A stretch of DNA of 59,290 nt from Chloroflexota bacterium (GTDB taxonomy: Bacteria > Chloroflexota > Anaerolineae > Anaerolineales > UBA4823), in the NCBI GenBank assembly GCA_029265355.1, contig JAJUJL010000024.1, positions 1 to 59,290 of the forward strand. Direction: 5' to 3'. The notes beneath the pieces are model-generated. The model worked only from the letters and a program-made list of their open reading frames with translations, did not search any database and was not told the origin of the DNA. Numbering within the stretch: position 1 is the stretch's first letter; each line of letters starts with the position of its first letter. A program made the translations under genes and the position numbers. Shown here piece by piece: positions 42,959 to 52,721 of the stretch.

Positions 42959-45900
42959 TTACTTCTCAAACCCATGCGTCTTGAACTTCAACGTATTGCA
43001 ATTCTCGCTAACAATCCTCACCACATTTTCAGGAACACCCTCTTGCACTTCAACCAAAATCTCCAGGGTGATTTTTACATCCGAACCAACCAATCCCTCT
43101 AAGTGCGAGATCACCTCGTCGGCAATCCGGCCGGCGTCGCGACCCAAGCGCATTGGATCGAGCTCCACGGAGCCATGGAAGCGCCGCAATACTGCTTTGG
43201 TTGGGCCAATATCGACAATGCCTCCTGGACCTGGGCGGGTTCCAGTGTCAATTTCGGTACCACCTTCTACGCCTTCTTTTGTTTTATAAATTACCTCTTC
43301 GGCTATCCTCCGCTCTTCTTCCCGCTGTTTTTGGGCAGCCTCGGGTTTGACGATTACGCTGGAGCTGTCCAGGGTGATGTTGGGTAAACTGCCAGCTACA
43401 AGGCCAACGTAATAACCATCTTCACGAACGGCGGATGCATAAGCAAAATAATCACTCCAGGTAAATGATCCGACTCCGTTGCGAATGGCATCTACTAAAA
43501 CTTGCTCGTTGCGCAGGCGGGGTAGGTAGAGGTAAGAAGCCAGGTATTCCCATAGCTGCTTGACCGAGAGATGCTGTTGGTCTTTCCACAACCAGCGGTC
43601 CAGTTCAATTCGAAGGGTTGCCGGTGACCATTGGGTGATGAGCTCTTCATCGCGCACCAACCGGCGCGAAGCGCGTTCCACCAAACTTTCGCTGCCCTGC
43701 AAGCGGGTGTAGATCCATTCCACTGGACCTGTCCCTTCTTGAGATGGAACGATCAGGTGACAATAGGTTTCATTCAACCTGGCTGTGATCGTTTCATCAT
43801 ACTTCTTCACCTGGTTGTCAACCTGGCGTTTTTGAGTAGCGTCAAGATTGAGCTGATCTTCTTCTTGCTTAATAGAAGTCCAAGCCAGCCATAGACGCAC
43901 CGCCTGCTGCAGTTCTTCCAGGCGCTCGCTGTCGGCAGCCAGAAATACCAGCATGTTGCGGTAGATACGCGGGCTGTTGCTGCGCCGCTCCAGGATCTCC
44001 TGAGCTGCAGCTTGGGCTTTGCTTGTACCGTTCCGGGCTCTGTGAGGTACGTCAGGCCCTAAGATCACAAGGCGAGCTTCCGGTTCGTCGGGCACATCCC
44101 CGCTGTTTGCAGGAATCGTATGTACACCCACAAATTCACCCCGCTCGCGACCCACGGAAGCGCGTACGCGGCGGATGATCTCGTCCTCAACCAAGTGAGG
44201 TGTGCGTTCATACTGCGCAGCCCGGTCGGTTGCAATGCGCGTGATGGTGGGGTGTGTATCGAACCAGTAGCGGCTGGCGTCTGAATAGAGATAGGTCAGC
44301 TCTTCTGAGAGACGCCGCAAAGCGTCACCGAACACGGCAGGCGTTTCTCCGGGCTGCACGCAGCCCAACTTGATCCGCACCTCTTCCACACCGCGCGCTT
44401 TCTGGGCGCTGACCGATGGTGCGCTGCCGATAAAGACCGTGCGCGCCACACGCCGGCAAGCCGAGTATCTCCCCAAGTTGGGGTTTTCTCGATCCAGAAC
44501 CAATGGCCGGCTTGTGGAGCCATCCACATCCTTGTCTAATACAGCTCCCCATCCTTCTGGCAGGTAGCGGGTGATCTCAAAACGCACTGCGGTGGAATCG
44601 ATCGGTACCAGCCCTGGCATAATGAGCAGCGAGCTGTCATTACGCTCCCACAATTCGTGGATCAGCGAAGCCATCAGGCGCAGCACGCCGCGCGTGCGCT
44701 GGAAGCGATCCAGCGTGGACCAGTCCTCGTACAGGCGGTCGAAGAACTCAGGATGGATCGGGTAGGCAGAGCGCAGCCGTTCCTCGTAACCGGCCTCGCG
44801 GCACTCGCTGGGAAATTCTGCCCGGTTGCTTTGATACATCTCTGAAAACGCTCGGCAGACCGCATCGCGGGCGCTAAAGTCGGAGATGGGCTGGAATAAC
44901 CTGCGCCGGACGATCTCGAAGGACTCAGTAGATGTGGCTGGTTTCCACACCGACTCGACTCGTGAAAATACGTTTTGGATGCGTTCCAGCGCCGCTCGTC
45001 CGCCTTCCCCACCAATTTCGATATCGGAAGCCGGGATCGAAGCCACGATCAGTGCATTGCGGGCAGCTTTGGCGGATTCTGTCAGGGCTTGGGCGAAGGT
45101 CATATTGGAATCAAAACTGCCGGCAGGCAAGCCATCTTTGCCGTAGATCTGCCGGGCATAGGCCACCCATTCATCGATTAACACCAGAGCCGGACCGTAC
45201 ACCTCAAAGAGCCTGGTCAGTTTTTCCGACCCTGGACTAATCCCTTCCCGATCTTCCTGAGCAACCAGAGCGAATGCCTCGGCGCCCTTGCCGCCTGCCG
45301 CATCACCCAACTGCCAGGCCATCTCTCCCCACAGCGTGTTGATGATCGTCCCATCCGGCTTTGTGCGCGCCTCCGCTGGGCTGATCTGTGTGCCCACCAG
45401 CACCGCCCGCCGCGCCTTGGGCAGCGCCACCTGATCCTCATCCACCAGGCTGTCCGGGATCAGCAGCTCCAGCCCAGCCACCTCTCTGAGCTGCGCGCCG
45501 CCTGCGAATAGATGGTATAGCGCCAGCATCGAGTGCGTCTTCCCGCCGCCGAAGTTGGTTTGCAACTCCACCACCGGGTCGCCGCCCTTTCCCAGCAGCC
45601 GCTCCCACGCCCGCGACAGCAGCCGCGTCAGCCCTTCGGTCAGGTACGTGCGCCGGAAGAACTCCTTTGCATCGCCATATTCCGGCTCTGCCTTTCCCGT
45701 AATCACCTGGAACAGGTCGGCGGCGAACTCTGCCTGCTGGTAGCGTCCAGAGGCCACGTCCGGGTGTGGCGTTGCCACCTGCCGCCACGGTTTCAGCCCT
45801 CCCAGCGCGCCAGTCTGTGTCACTGCGGCGCTTTTCTTGAGCTCGCGTTTGGTTTCGGCTTCGAAGCGCTGCCGGAGCAGATCCTGGCTGAGCTGTTTCA

Positions 45901-46324
45901 GATCGTCCTGCCCCTCCCCTCCGGTCATACCTAATAAGCGCTGCATCGTATCCAGGGCGCGGAAAGCGTCTTCAGCCGTGAAAGCTCGTTGGTGTGCCCA
46001 GCTATTGCGCACCTCGCGCAGCTCGCCAACATAACTTCGCCCCACGTAACCCAACTGCCCTTGGAAAACGTCATTCCAGCAGCTCGTCATGATGGTCAAG
46101 ATCGCCTGGACATCCAGGATTTCAAACCGTTCTTCGTCCGACATCGGCTGTCGCTCACCCCAGCGCGTTTCGGCGCGTACCGTCCCACGAAGGACATCCT
46201 CCACCGCCGTTTTCCACCAGCGGTCACCATAGCGGCTCTTGAGTTCTCGAAGGACATAAGGACGAAGCCCAGTAAGTAAAACGTCCAGCCCGGTTGTGAC
46301 GATCTCAACATTGCTCTTTGCCAT
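42959..46324 (-). CDS. DUF499 ATPase with N-terminal Swt1-HEPN-like domain
   Basis: 1121 aa. Residues about 1-125 match the Swt1/HEPN-like helical domain (LREVRNSWAHQRAF contains the Rx4-6H-like element). The DUF499 P-loop ATPase follows, with Walker A FGGGKTHS at 258-265 and a Walker B-like LVLIDEWVAY (D384, E385). Large helical domains and a Glu-rich linker precede the C-terminal IgG-like end. RefSeq labels relatives as anti-phage-associated together with DUF1156 methyltransferases. Here the two genes are 71 bp apart. Its role is probably ATP-driven sensing or effector control in a modification-dependent defence system. Confidence 0.85.
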   Translation of the reverse strand: MAKSNVEIVTTGLDVLLTGLRPYVLRELKSRYGDRWWKTAVEDVLRGTVRAETRWGERQPMSDEERFEILDVQAILTIMTSCWNDVFQGQLGYVGRSYVGELREVRNSWAHQRAFTAEDAFRALDTMQRLLGMTGGEGQDDLKQLSQDLLRQRFEAETKRELKKSAAVTQTGALGGLKPWRQVATPHPDVASGRYQQAEFAADLFQVITGKAEPEYGDAKEFFRRTYLTEGLTRLLSRAWERLLGKGGDPVVELQTNFGGGKTHSMLALYHLFAGGAQLREVAGLELLIPDSLVDEDQVALPKARRAVLVGTQISPAEARTKPDGTIINTLWGEMAWQLGDAAGGKGAEAFALVAQEDREGISPGSEKLTRLFEVYGPALVLIDEWVAYARQIYGKDGLPAGSFDSNMTFAQALTESAKAARNALIVASIPASDIEIGGEGGRAALERIQNVFSRVESVWKPATSTESFEIVRRRLFQPISDFSARDAVCRAFSEMYQSNRAEFPSECREAGYEERLRSAYPIHPEFFDRLYEDWSTLDRFQRTRGVLRLMASLIHELWERNDSSLLIMPGLVPIDSTAVRFEITRYLPEGWGAVLDKDVDGSTSRPLVLDRENPNLGRYSACRRVARTVFIGSAPSVSAQKARGVEEVRIKLGCVQPGETPAVFGDALRRLSEELTYLYSDASRYWFDTHPTITRIATDRAAQYERTPHLVEDEIIRRVRASVGRERGEFVGVHTIPANSGDVPDEPEARLVILGPDVPHRARNGTSKAQAAAQEILERRSNSPRIYRNMLVFLAADSERLEELQQAVRLWLAWTSIKQEEDQLNLDATQKRQVDNQVKKYDETITARLNETYCHLIVPSQEGTGPVEWIYTRLQGSESLVERASRRLVRDEELITQWSPATLRIELDRWLWKDQQHLSVKQLWEYLASYLYLPRLRNEQVLVDAIRNGVGSFTWSDYFAYASAVREDGYYVGLVAGSLPNITLDSSSVIVKPEAAQKQREEERRIAEEVIYKTKEGVEGGTEIDTGTRPGPGGIVDIGPTKAVLRRFHGSVELDPMRLGRDAGRIADEVISHLEGLVGSDVKITLEILVEVQEGVPENVVRIVSENCNTLKFKTHGFEK

Positions 46325-46395
46325 ATTTCTCGATCTCCTGTTTCAATAACCTACGTTCATATTATCGTTCAAAAACTCACTCTCAATGGCTGTTT

Positions 46396-49227
46396 TCATA
46401 AAAATAGAGACTGCTGTGCCGATGCCGGCTTTTTATGCGCCTGATCTCTCAGGCGCGGCATGGCGACCACCAGCATGTTGCATGCCATGGCTTCCTGCGC
46501 CCATTTCTTGCGCTCACAAATGGTGTACAAGCGGTAAGCCAGGTCTCGAACCGCCTCTCCGTAAGATCCCAGGCGAGCAAGCAGAGCAGCAGCTTCTCTT
46601 TCGCCGCCTTTATCCAACGCCCGGATCAAGTGATGGGTTGCTTCCCAGGTCGTAACGCGCTTATCTTGCAGGGGATCCCAATCTGCTGGGAGCTCCTCGC
46701 GCGCCAGTATGCGTACTTTTCCGGCGCGGGCTTCCAGGATGTCTGCCTGTACCAAGCCTTCTACGCTGGTGTTCTTCGCCTTGCTGAGCGTTTCCGCCAC
46801 GCCATACGGACCGGGATCAAACCCATACTGTTCGAACCAGCTCAGCGCCCAGCGGGTGTCGGCATCATAGTCCCCTTCTTGTTCGGTGAGGAACTCATCT
46901 AGCACCTGGTTGATCAGCGCCAGGGCAGTCCGGACGGACATCGGGGTTCCATCTGCTTCTAAAACCTGGCGGTGACGGGAGAACACGGCCATGCCTGGGC
47001 CGATGGCAGCCTGCGCCAGGTCTACTGGCGCGATGTTGCCTTGCTTGAGCTGCTCCAGCTCGCGCAATAATTCTCGCTGCAATCCGACAATGAAATCTCG
47101 GCGGGTGGCTACTGGAGCATCGTCCGGTCGAGGACGGCAAACCAGCACGATCGATGACGCCAGAACATTTGAGCCAATCGAAGCGACTTTCATCTCCCGT
47201 TCGGTGCGCATCGGCCAGGTTCCGGTGATGGTGAAACCGGCGTCCACGATACCGGTCAGGATCGTCTCCCAGCCAGTGCTGACCTCCTGGTCATCACCCA
47301 CTTGTTCTTGCTGCTTGTAGGCGTAGTAAACTGTCAGCGGATAATCCGGATTGGCGGTCTTCCGCAAATGGTCGAACACCGCAAACATGCCGCTTTCGAA
47401 ATGAGCCCGGGCCGCCTCCTGGCCACCTGCCCGGCTGGCATCGGCGATCAACTCATCGGTCTTGGGTGTCAGCATGGTGGAGAACAAATCTGGGTAGATA
47501 TCCCCCAACAGCCGGCGTAGCCAGACGTAGAAGAAGTCCGAAAGGTCGGAATAAGGAATAATGTCGTAATAGGGTGGGTCGGTGGAGATCAGCGGCGCAG
47601 GCAGGTCTTTGCCAGCTTTAGCCGCGTTGCCTTGAAAAGCCCGACCAAAAGCAGGAATAGTCAACGCTGTTTTTTCCAAGGCGCGCAGGGTATTATCTAG
47701 CATGCTGCTGAACGATCCGCTTGGCCCGAAGATCACGTTCGATTCAGCAAAATCCCAGATGAACGGAATGGTCTGCCGGGAGAACAGGTTGACCGGGCAT
47801 TCTACGGTTACCCCCCAGGGCACGAAGGCATTGCTACGGTTGAGCGTTTTGGAGAAAGCGAAAGCCAGATAGGTGACGATAGCATCTGCATACGCCCGTG
47901 CTTGATTTCCCCCTTGATCCAAGGAAATCCCGTCTTCTTTCCAGCCATTGTCTACCGCATCTTTATATACTTTTTTATGCACCTCGCCGATCAACTCGGC
48001 TAGAGTATCCAATGCCACAAGCTGGCGGGGCAAGAACAAGTCCGCAAATGTGGTGTAACCGTAGCTGGAGACATTGCCTGCCATTCCCTCGGTGATCGTT
48101 TGGTCGGGCTGCCAGGCGGGTCTGGCGCTATAAGCGGCTGATATTTGTTCTTCATCTGGGGCGAGATAGATCCGGCCTCCGGGTTTGTCGGCCGCCACGG
48201 CGATCATCTGCATCCCGATGCGGCCGGCAATCCCCTCGCTGCGCACGTATTCCAGCGGCACCGGCGTATTGCAGGCTAGGCAGATTGCCCCGCGGCGTTC
48301 CACAGTTCGCTCGGGAGGCTTGCCTTTCCCGCCTCTAATGGTGTAGCGAATGACAGGCGGTATTTGGGTGCGATCTACCACCGGCTGCACCCAGGTTTCT
48401 TTGCCCTTTTTACGGCTCAGATCCCATTTGCTTGCCAGCGGCATCTCGGCTCCACAAGCCGGGTTCGGGCAGCGCACCGTGCGCACCCACAACCGGGCGA
48501 CTACGGTTGCCTGGCTGCCGTTCGCGATTTTGGCTAGTGGGAAAAGGTTTTTCAGCCTTTCTTCTGCCTGTTGCTGTACCCAATTGCCGTAATAGCCCAG
48601 GTCGTCCAACAATCCCTGGATGCCATCCCATTTCTGCTCCCATAGGACTGGCTGCCCAGGCTTGACCTTCGTCGCAGGATGAACAGGTGGGCGGCCCAGA
48701 AACCTGCCAGGGATTTCAATCATCGCCTTATTGACCAGCACGGCTACGGGGTTCAGGTCGCTGGCAAAGGCGCACAGCCCCAATCGTTGGGCTTCCAGGG
48801 GAATGGAGCCGCCCCCGGCGAACGGATCCCAGACCGGCGGAGCGTATTTTTGCAGGAATTCCAGGACGGCGGCTTTGCCAATGGGCATAGGCAGGCTCAA
48901 GCGGCGCGCCAGGCTGCGCGCCAGCTCAAGCCTGGCTTTGTCGAGCACCGCTTCGTTATGGATATTCTCCCACTGTACCAAATCATCGATAATGGCAAAC
49001 AGGCGCTCGCGCTCTTCGCGGATTTTTTCTTCATCAGCCAGGTATTCGCCTGGGTCATCGATCAGAGAAGCGAAAATAACCCCCCGCGCCGCGGCCAATG
49101 GTTTGCGCGACCACCACTGGTGCAGGTTGTTCGGGTGGCCGGTGCGGATGAACTTCTCGTACACTGAAGCCTGGTTGATGGCTTCGAGGGGTAGTGATAC
49201 TTCAATGAGTTTACGATTGTTTGCCAT
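46396..49227 (-). CDS. DUF1156 DNA methyltransferase A
   Basis: 943 aa from ATG 49227 (no strong SD; a GTG six codons upstream is possible). The N-terminal DUF1156 signature runs KLIEVSLPLEAIN to HQWWSRKPLAAAR. SAM motif DPFAGGGS is at 134-141, a Zn ribbon follows (CPNPACG with CLAC), and the catalytic TDPPYYD (D550-Y553) marks an N6-adenine or N4-cytosine methylase. It would mark self DNA so that partner nucleases spare it. A paralogue lies 0.6 kb upstream with about 50-60% similarity by eye. Confidence 0.9.
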   Translation of the reverse strand: MANNRKLIEVSLPLEAINQASVYEKFIRTGHPNNLHQWWSRKPLAAARGVIFASLIDDPGEYLADEEKIREERERLFAIIDDLVQWENIHNEAVLDKARLELARSLARRLSLPMPIGKAAVLEFLQKYAPPVWDPFAGGGSIPLEAQRLGLCAFASDLNPVAVLVNKAMIEIPGRFLGRPPVHPATKVKPGQPVLWEQKWDGIQGLLDDLGYYGNWVQQQAEERLKNLFPLAKIANGSQATVVARLWVRTVRCPNPACGAEMPLASKWDLSRKKGKETWVQPVVDRTQIPPVIRYTIRGGKGKPPERTVERRGAICLACNTPVPLEYVRSEGIAGRIGMQMIAVAADKPGGRIYLAPDEEQISAAYSARPAWQPDQTITEGMAGNVSSYGYTTFADLFLPRQLVALDTLAELIGEVHKKVYKDAVDNGWKEDGISLDQGGNQARAYADAIVTYLAFAFSKTLNRSNAFVPWGVTVECPVNLFSRQTIPFIWDFAESNVIFGPSGSFSSMLDNTLRALEKTALTIPAFGRAFQGNAAKAGKDLPAPLISTDPPYYDIIPYSDLSDFFYVWLRRLLGDIYPDLFSTMLTPKTDELIADASRAGGQEAARAHFESGMFAVFDHLRKTANPDYPLTVYYAYKQQEQVGDDQEVSTGWETILTGIVDAGFTITGTWPMRTEREMKVASIGSNVLASSIVLVCRPRPDDAPVATRRDFIVGLQRELLRELEQLKQGNIAPVDLAQAAIGPGMAVFSRHRQVLEADGTPMSVRTALALINQVLDEFLTEQEGDYDADTRWALSWFEQYGFDPGPYGVAETLSKAKNTSVEGLVQADILEARAGKVRILAREELPADWDPLQDKRVTTWEATHHLIRALDKGGEREAAALLARLGSYGEAVRDLAYRLYTICERKKWAQEAMACNMLVVAMPRLRDQAHKKPASAQQSLFL

Positions 49228-49239
49228 ATCTAAAATCGC

Positions 49240-49310
49240 AACCACGAATTACACTAATCCACACGAATTATGGATGGTTTTATTCGTGCCCATTCGTGTT
49301 ATTCGTGGTT
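49240..49310. repeat. Palindromic repeat flanking the GxxExxY gene, copy 1
   Basis: AACCACGAATTACACTAAT at the left and ATTCGTGTTATTCGTGGTT at the right form an imperfect stem over about 70 bases. A second copy at 49715-49788 is in the same orientation. Such ACCACGAAT repeats commonly accompany GxxExxY genes. Confidence 0.75.
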
Positions 49311-49320
49311 AAGCTGCTCA

Positions 49321-49698
49321 TCACCTGATAATCCGCTTCCATTCCAACTTGCCAACAGAGCCAAAATTGATCAACAAGCCCAGCCGCAAGCCGGTTGCTT
49401 TCAGATAATTCAAAAGTTGCGCTTCTTCGATAGCTCCCAATGCAGAGATGGTTTTCAATTCCAGGATGATTTTATCGAACAGGATCATGTCGGGAACATA
49501 ATGATGGCGCAAGGGTTGGTTCTTGTATAGAATCTCCAACGGAACCTGTTCTTTGAAAGGAATATTCCTCAGCGCCAGCTCAATCGCCAGCGCATCTTGG
49601 TAGACGCCCTCCAAAAAACCATTACCGAGCTGGTTATAGACCTCCATCGCCGCTCCGACAATCTGATAGACTTCTTCTTTATACAGCAGTTCCGTCAT
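49321..49698 (-). CDS. GxxExxY-family putative PD-(D/E)XK nuclease
   Basis: 125 aa. The family motif is present as G27-x-x-E30-x-x-Y33 within GNGFLEGVYQ, followed by YVPDMILFDKIILELKT, a D...ExK nuclease-like core, and the conserved LLNYLKATGLRLGLLINFG end. The function of the family is not established; the fold suggests a nuclease. It is bracketed by two direct copies of a palindromic repeat and separates two DUF1156 genes, so it looks like a small mobile cassette inserted between them. Confidence 0.85.
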   Translation of the reverse strand: MTELLYKEEVYQIVGAAMEVYNQLGNGFLEGVYQDALAIELALRNIPFKEQVPLEILYKNQPLRHHYVPDMILFDKIILELKTISALGAIEEAQLLNYLKATGLRLGLLINFGSVGKLEWKRIIR

Positions 49699-49714
49699 TT
49701 TCTATGCCTTATTG

Positions 49715-49788
49715 AAACCACGAATTACACTAATCTACACAAATTTTTGACGGTTTTTATTCGTGACCATTCGTGTTATTCGTGGTTT
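49715..49788. repeat. Palindromic repeat flanking the GxxExxY gene, copy 2
   Basis: Same unit as 49240-49310 (AAACCACGAATTACACTAAT ... ATTCGTGTTATTCGTGGTTT) with a diverged middle. It lies 17 bases beyond the gene start and ends four bases before the next methyltransferase gene's stop. Confidence 0.75.
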
Positions 49789-49791
49789 CTC

Positions 49792-52716
49792 TCACAACAA
49801 CCTGCCCTGCTTCGGCGGGCGAGTGCTCCTCGCCATCTCCTTCAAGCGGGGCCAGGCCACCACCAACATGTTATATCCTAGCGCATCCTGAGCCCAGCCC
49901 TTGCGCTCGCAGATGGTGTACAACCGGTACGCCAGATCGCGGGCTACCTCGCCCAAACCGCCCAGGCGCGAGAGCAGCAGCGCCGCCCCCTGCTCGCCGT
50001 GCGTATCCAGCGCCCGGATCAGGTACTGCACCGCTTCCCAGGCGGTGGGGCGCTTATCCTGGGTCGGGTCCCAGTCTTCTTTTAGCTCGGTTCGTGAGAG
50101 CAAGCGCACCTTGCCGGCGCGCGCCAGTAAGATGCCCGCTTCTCCCAGCCCGCCCACGCTGGTGTTCTTGGCTTTGCTGAGCGTCTCCGCCACACCGAAG
50201 GGGCCTTCGTTGAAGCCATACTGCTCGTACCAGGCTAACGCCCAGCGCGTATCAGCGTCATATTCGCCCTCTTGCTCGGCAAGGAACTCGTCCAGCGCCT
50301 GGTTGATCAACGCCAGCGCTGCGCGCACTGTCATAGGTGAGCCGTCTGCTTCGAGAACTTGTTTGTAACGTGAAAAGACAGCCATGCCAGGACCAATCGC
50401 AGCCTGTGCTAGATCTACAGGAGCAATGCTGCCTTGCTGAAGCTGACGTAGGGCATGAGGGAGGTCGCGTTTAAGAGCAGCCCAAAAATCGCGGCGAGTG
50501 ATAGTGGGAACATTCTCGGGTCGCGGGCGGCAAACTAATACGATCGATGATGCTAGAGCGTTAGTACCTCCGCCTCCGGTTGCCAGAGCTCTAGTTTCAT
50601 TCTCGGTTCTCATAGGCCATGTGCCTGTGATTTTAAAATTGGCTTTAATCAAACCTTCCAACATGGTCTCCCAGCCGGTAGACACCTGACTTAATTGTTC
50701 TATTAATAAATCATCACTGGTATCGGTTTCTGTTTGTTTGAATGCATAAAAAACAGTAAATGGGAATTCATTATTCTGGGAAGCCCTAATTCGTACAAAT
50801 GTCTTACTGAGACCATCTTCAAAGAATTTTTTCGCTCGCTCATGATCGTTATCAAAACGTGATGACTCTGCTATTAACTCTTTTGATTTTGGGACAAGGA
50901 TCGTCCCGAAAAGACTTGGATAAACATCATTTAAACATCTTCTTAGCCAAATATAGAAAAAATCCGATAAATCCGCATATCCTATGTTGTCGTAATATGG
51001 AGGATCTGTAGATATTATCGGATTCCCAGCGAATGCTCCGCCAGATGTAGCATCATCTTGATTAACCGTTCCTTTTGGAAAAGCGGGAATAGCGTTCGCC
51101 AAAACCTTGGGGGCAGCTTTCTCAGCTATTTCCGAGAAATCACCACCAGCTTTGGCAAATGGATTAACTTCTGCAAAGTCCCAAGTCATAGCTAAAGCTT
51201 GCTTACCAAACCCAGATGCAGACTTGTTTTCTTTCGTACGCCAATAAGAAAATTTGTTGTGGAATGTTGAAAATTTACTTACCGCCTCCGCCAGATATAC
51301 GGTTATAGCTTGAGCGTAAGCTGTTACTCCCGCTCCTTCTTGCTCAAGCGTTTCATTTCTGGATGGTAATCCAGCTAGCTCGGCGTCTTGTTTGATCTTT
51401 TTGTACGCCTCTTTAAGGATTTCAATAAAAACCCCCAATACAACTAATTGTCGAGAGGTAAAAACCTCACTCCAAAGGTTTATGCCATAACCTCGTCCAC
51501 TAACAAGGTTAGGTGTTTTTGTATTCATTTCCTCTTCGGGAATTAGATTTGGTTTTGAATTTTCTGCAGAGATCAAATGATCCCCCAGAGGTGGTAAATG
51601 GAATCTACCACGTGGGCTATCTACAACTATGGATATTAGGGTAACCCCGTCCCGCTTTCCTTGAAATTCTGTTCTAACAGCCATTTCAGGTGCTACTTGA
51701 CCACACGCCAAACATCGAAATTGTGCGCCTCTCCCTATTTTGGGTGACTCCGGAACATTATCTTTGCTTGTTTTAGTGGTAAACCTAATTTTGGGAGGTT
51801 TTGTACTATGATCAATAATTGGATCCAACCGGCTTTCCCGACCTTTTTGAGTAGAAAGAACAAAGGAGCGAAACAACGGCATCTGCGCGCCACAAGCCGG
51901 GTTTGGGCACTTCACCGTCCGCGCCCACAACCAGGCAATCACAGTCAGCTTATCACCTGGTTTCAAACCCTGAGCTTTCAAGTCAGGGCGCTCGTCCAGC
52001 AATTCCTGAGTGATCTTGTATTTGGGATACAAGTGCCCAATCCGTTTTTCGGCTTCATCGCGCATCCATTTCCCGTAATAGCGCACATCCTCCGCCAGAC
52101 CTTCGGCGCCTTTCCACTCTCTCTTCATCAGGCTTAACTGCTGCTCTTTGCTCTCCGGGGGGTGCACCGGCGGCATTCCAGCAAATTTGGGTGGGATCTC
52201 GATCAAAGCCTTGTTGATCAGCACCGCCACCGGGTTCAGGTCGCTGGCGTAGGCGCGCAAGCCCAGTCGCTGCGCCTCCAGCGGGATCGAGCCGCCGCCG
52301 GCAAAGGGGTCCAACACCGGCGGGGCTTTGGTCGCCAGGAACTCGCGGATGGCTTGTTTACCAACCGGCACCGGCACGTCTAAGTCGCGCGCTACCGAGC
52401 GGGCGATCTCCAACCGCGCCCGATCCAGCACTTCTTCGTTGTTGATATTTTCCCACTTAACCAGCTCTTCAATCAGATCGAACAGCCGCTCGCGCTCCTC
52501 ATCGGCCGATTTTTCGTCGGGCATGTACTCGCTGGGGTCGTCCACCAGTTGGGAGAACAGCACCGCTCGGCAGGCTGCCAGGGGTCGGCGCGCCCACCAC
52601 AGGTGCAGCGTGCTGGGATGCCCGTGGCGAATGGATTTTTCACGTGAGGATTCGGCGTTGATGGCGTCGAGGGGCAGAGCGACTTCGATCAGTTTTTTGC
52701 GATAGGAAGAGGACAT
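49792..52716 (-). CDS. DUF1156 DNA methyltransferase B
   Basis: 974 aa from ATG 52716 ([14 protein letters not shown]); the frame extends four codons further. Same architecture as A: DUF1156 N-terminus (HLWWARRPLAACR), DPFAGGGS near residue 135, Zn ribbon (CPNPACG, CLACG) and TDPPYYD around D571. The middle part (about residues 280-640) is markedly more AT-rich and more diverged from copy A than both ends. This suggests a target-specificity region exchanged by recombination. The NYN gene ends six bases upstream. Confidence 0.9.
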   Translation of the reverse strand: MSSSYRKKLIEVALPLDAINAESSREKSIRHGHPSTLHLWWARRPLAACRAVLFSQLVDDPSEYMPDEKSADEERERLFDLIEELVKWENINNEEVLDRARLEIARSVARDLDVPVPVGKQAIREFLATKAPPVLDPFAGGGSIPLEAQRLGLRAYASDLNPVAVLINKALIEIPPKFAGMPPVHPPESKEQQLSLMKREWKGAEGLAEDVRYYGKWMRDEAEKRIGHLYPKYKITQELLDERPDLKAQGLKPGDKLTVIAWLWARTVKCPNPACGAQMPLFRSFVLSTQKGRESRLDPIIDHSTKPPKIRFTTKTSKDNVPESPKIGRGAQFRCLACGQVAPEMAVRTEFQGKRDGVTLISIVVDSPRGRFHLPPLGDHLISAENSKPNLIPEEEMNTKTPNLVSGRGYGINLWSEVFTSRQLVVLGVFIEILKEAYKKIKQDAELAGLPSRNETLEQEGAGVTAYAQAITVYLAEAVSKFSTFHNKFSYWRTKENKSASGFGKQALAMTWDFAEVNPFAKAGGDFSEIAEKAAPKVLANAIPAFPKGTVNQDDATSGGAFAGNPIISTDPPYYDNIGYADLSDFFYIWLRRCLNDVYPSLFGTILVPKSKELIAESSRFDNDHERAKKFFEDGLSKTFVRIRASQNNEFPFTVFYAFKQTETDTSDDLLIEQLSQVSTGWETMLEGLIKANFKITGTWPMRTENETRALATGGGGTNALASSIVLVCRPRPENVPTITRRDFWAALKRDLPHALRQLQQGSIAPVDLAQAAIGPGMAVFSRYKQVLEADGSPMTVRAALALINQALDEFLAEQEGEYDADTRWALAWYEQYGFNEGPFGVAETLSKAKNTSVGGLGEAGILLARAGKVRLLSRTELKEDWDPTQDKRPTAWEAVQYLIRALDTHGEQGAALLLSRLGGLGEVARDLAYRLYTICERKGWAQDALGYNMLVVAWPRLKEMARSTRPPKQGRLL
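52605..52716. repeat. Direct repeat bracketing the NYN gene, copy B
   Basis: The first about 100 bases of methyltransferase B, starting (plus strand) GCAGCGTGCTG, are repeated at 53494-53599 with roughly 85-90% identity by eye. The NYN gene lies between the copies. Confidence 0.8.
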
Positions 52717-52721
52717 AGAAT

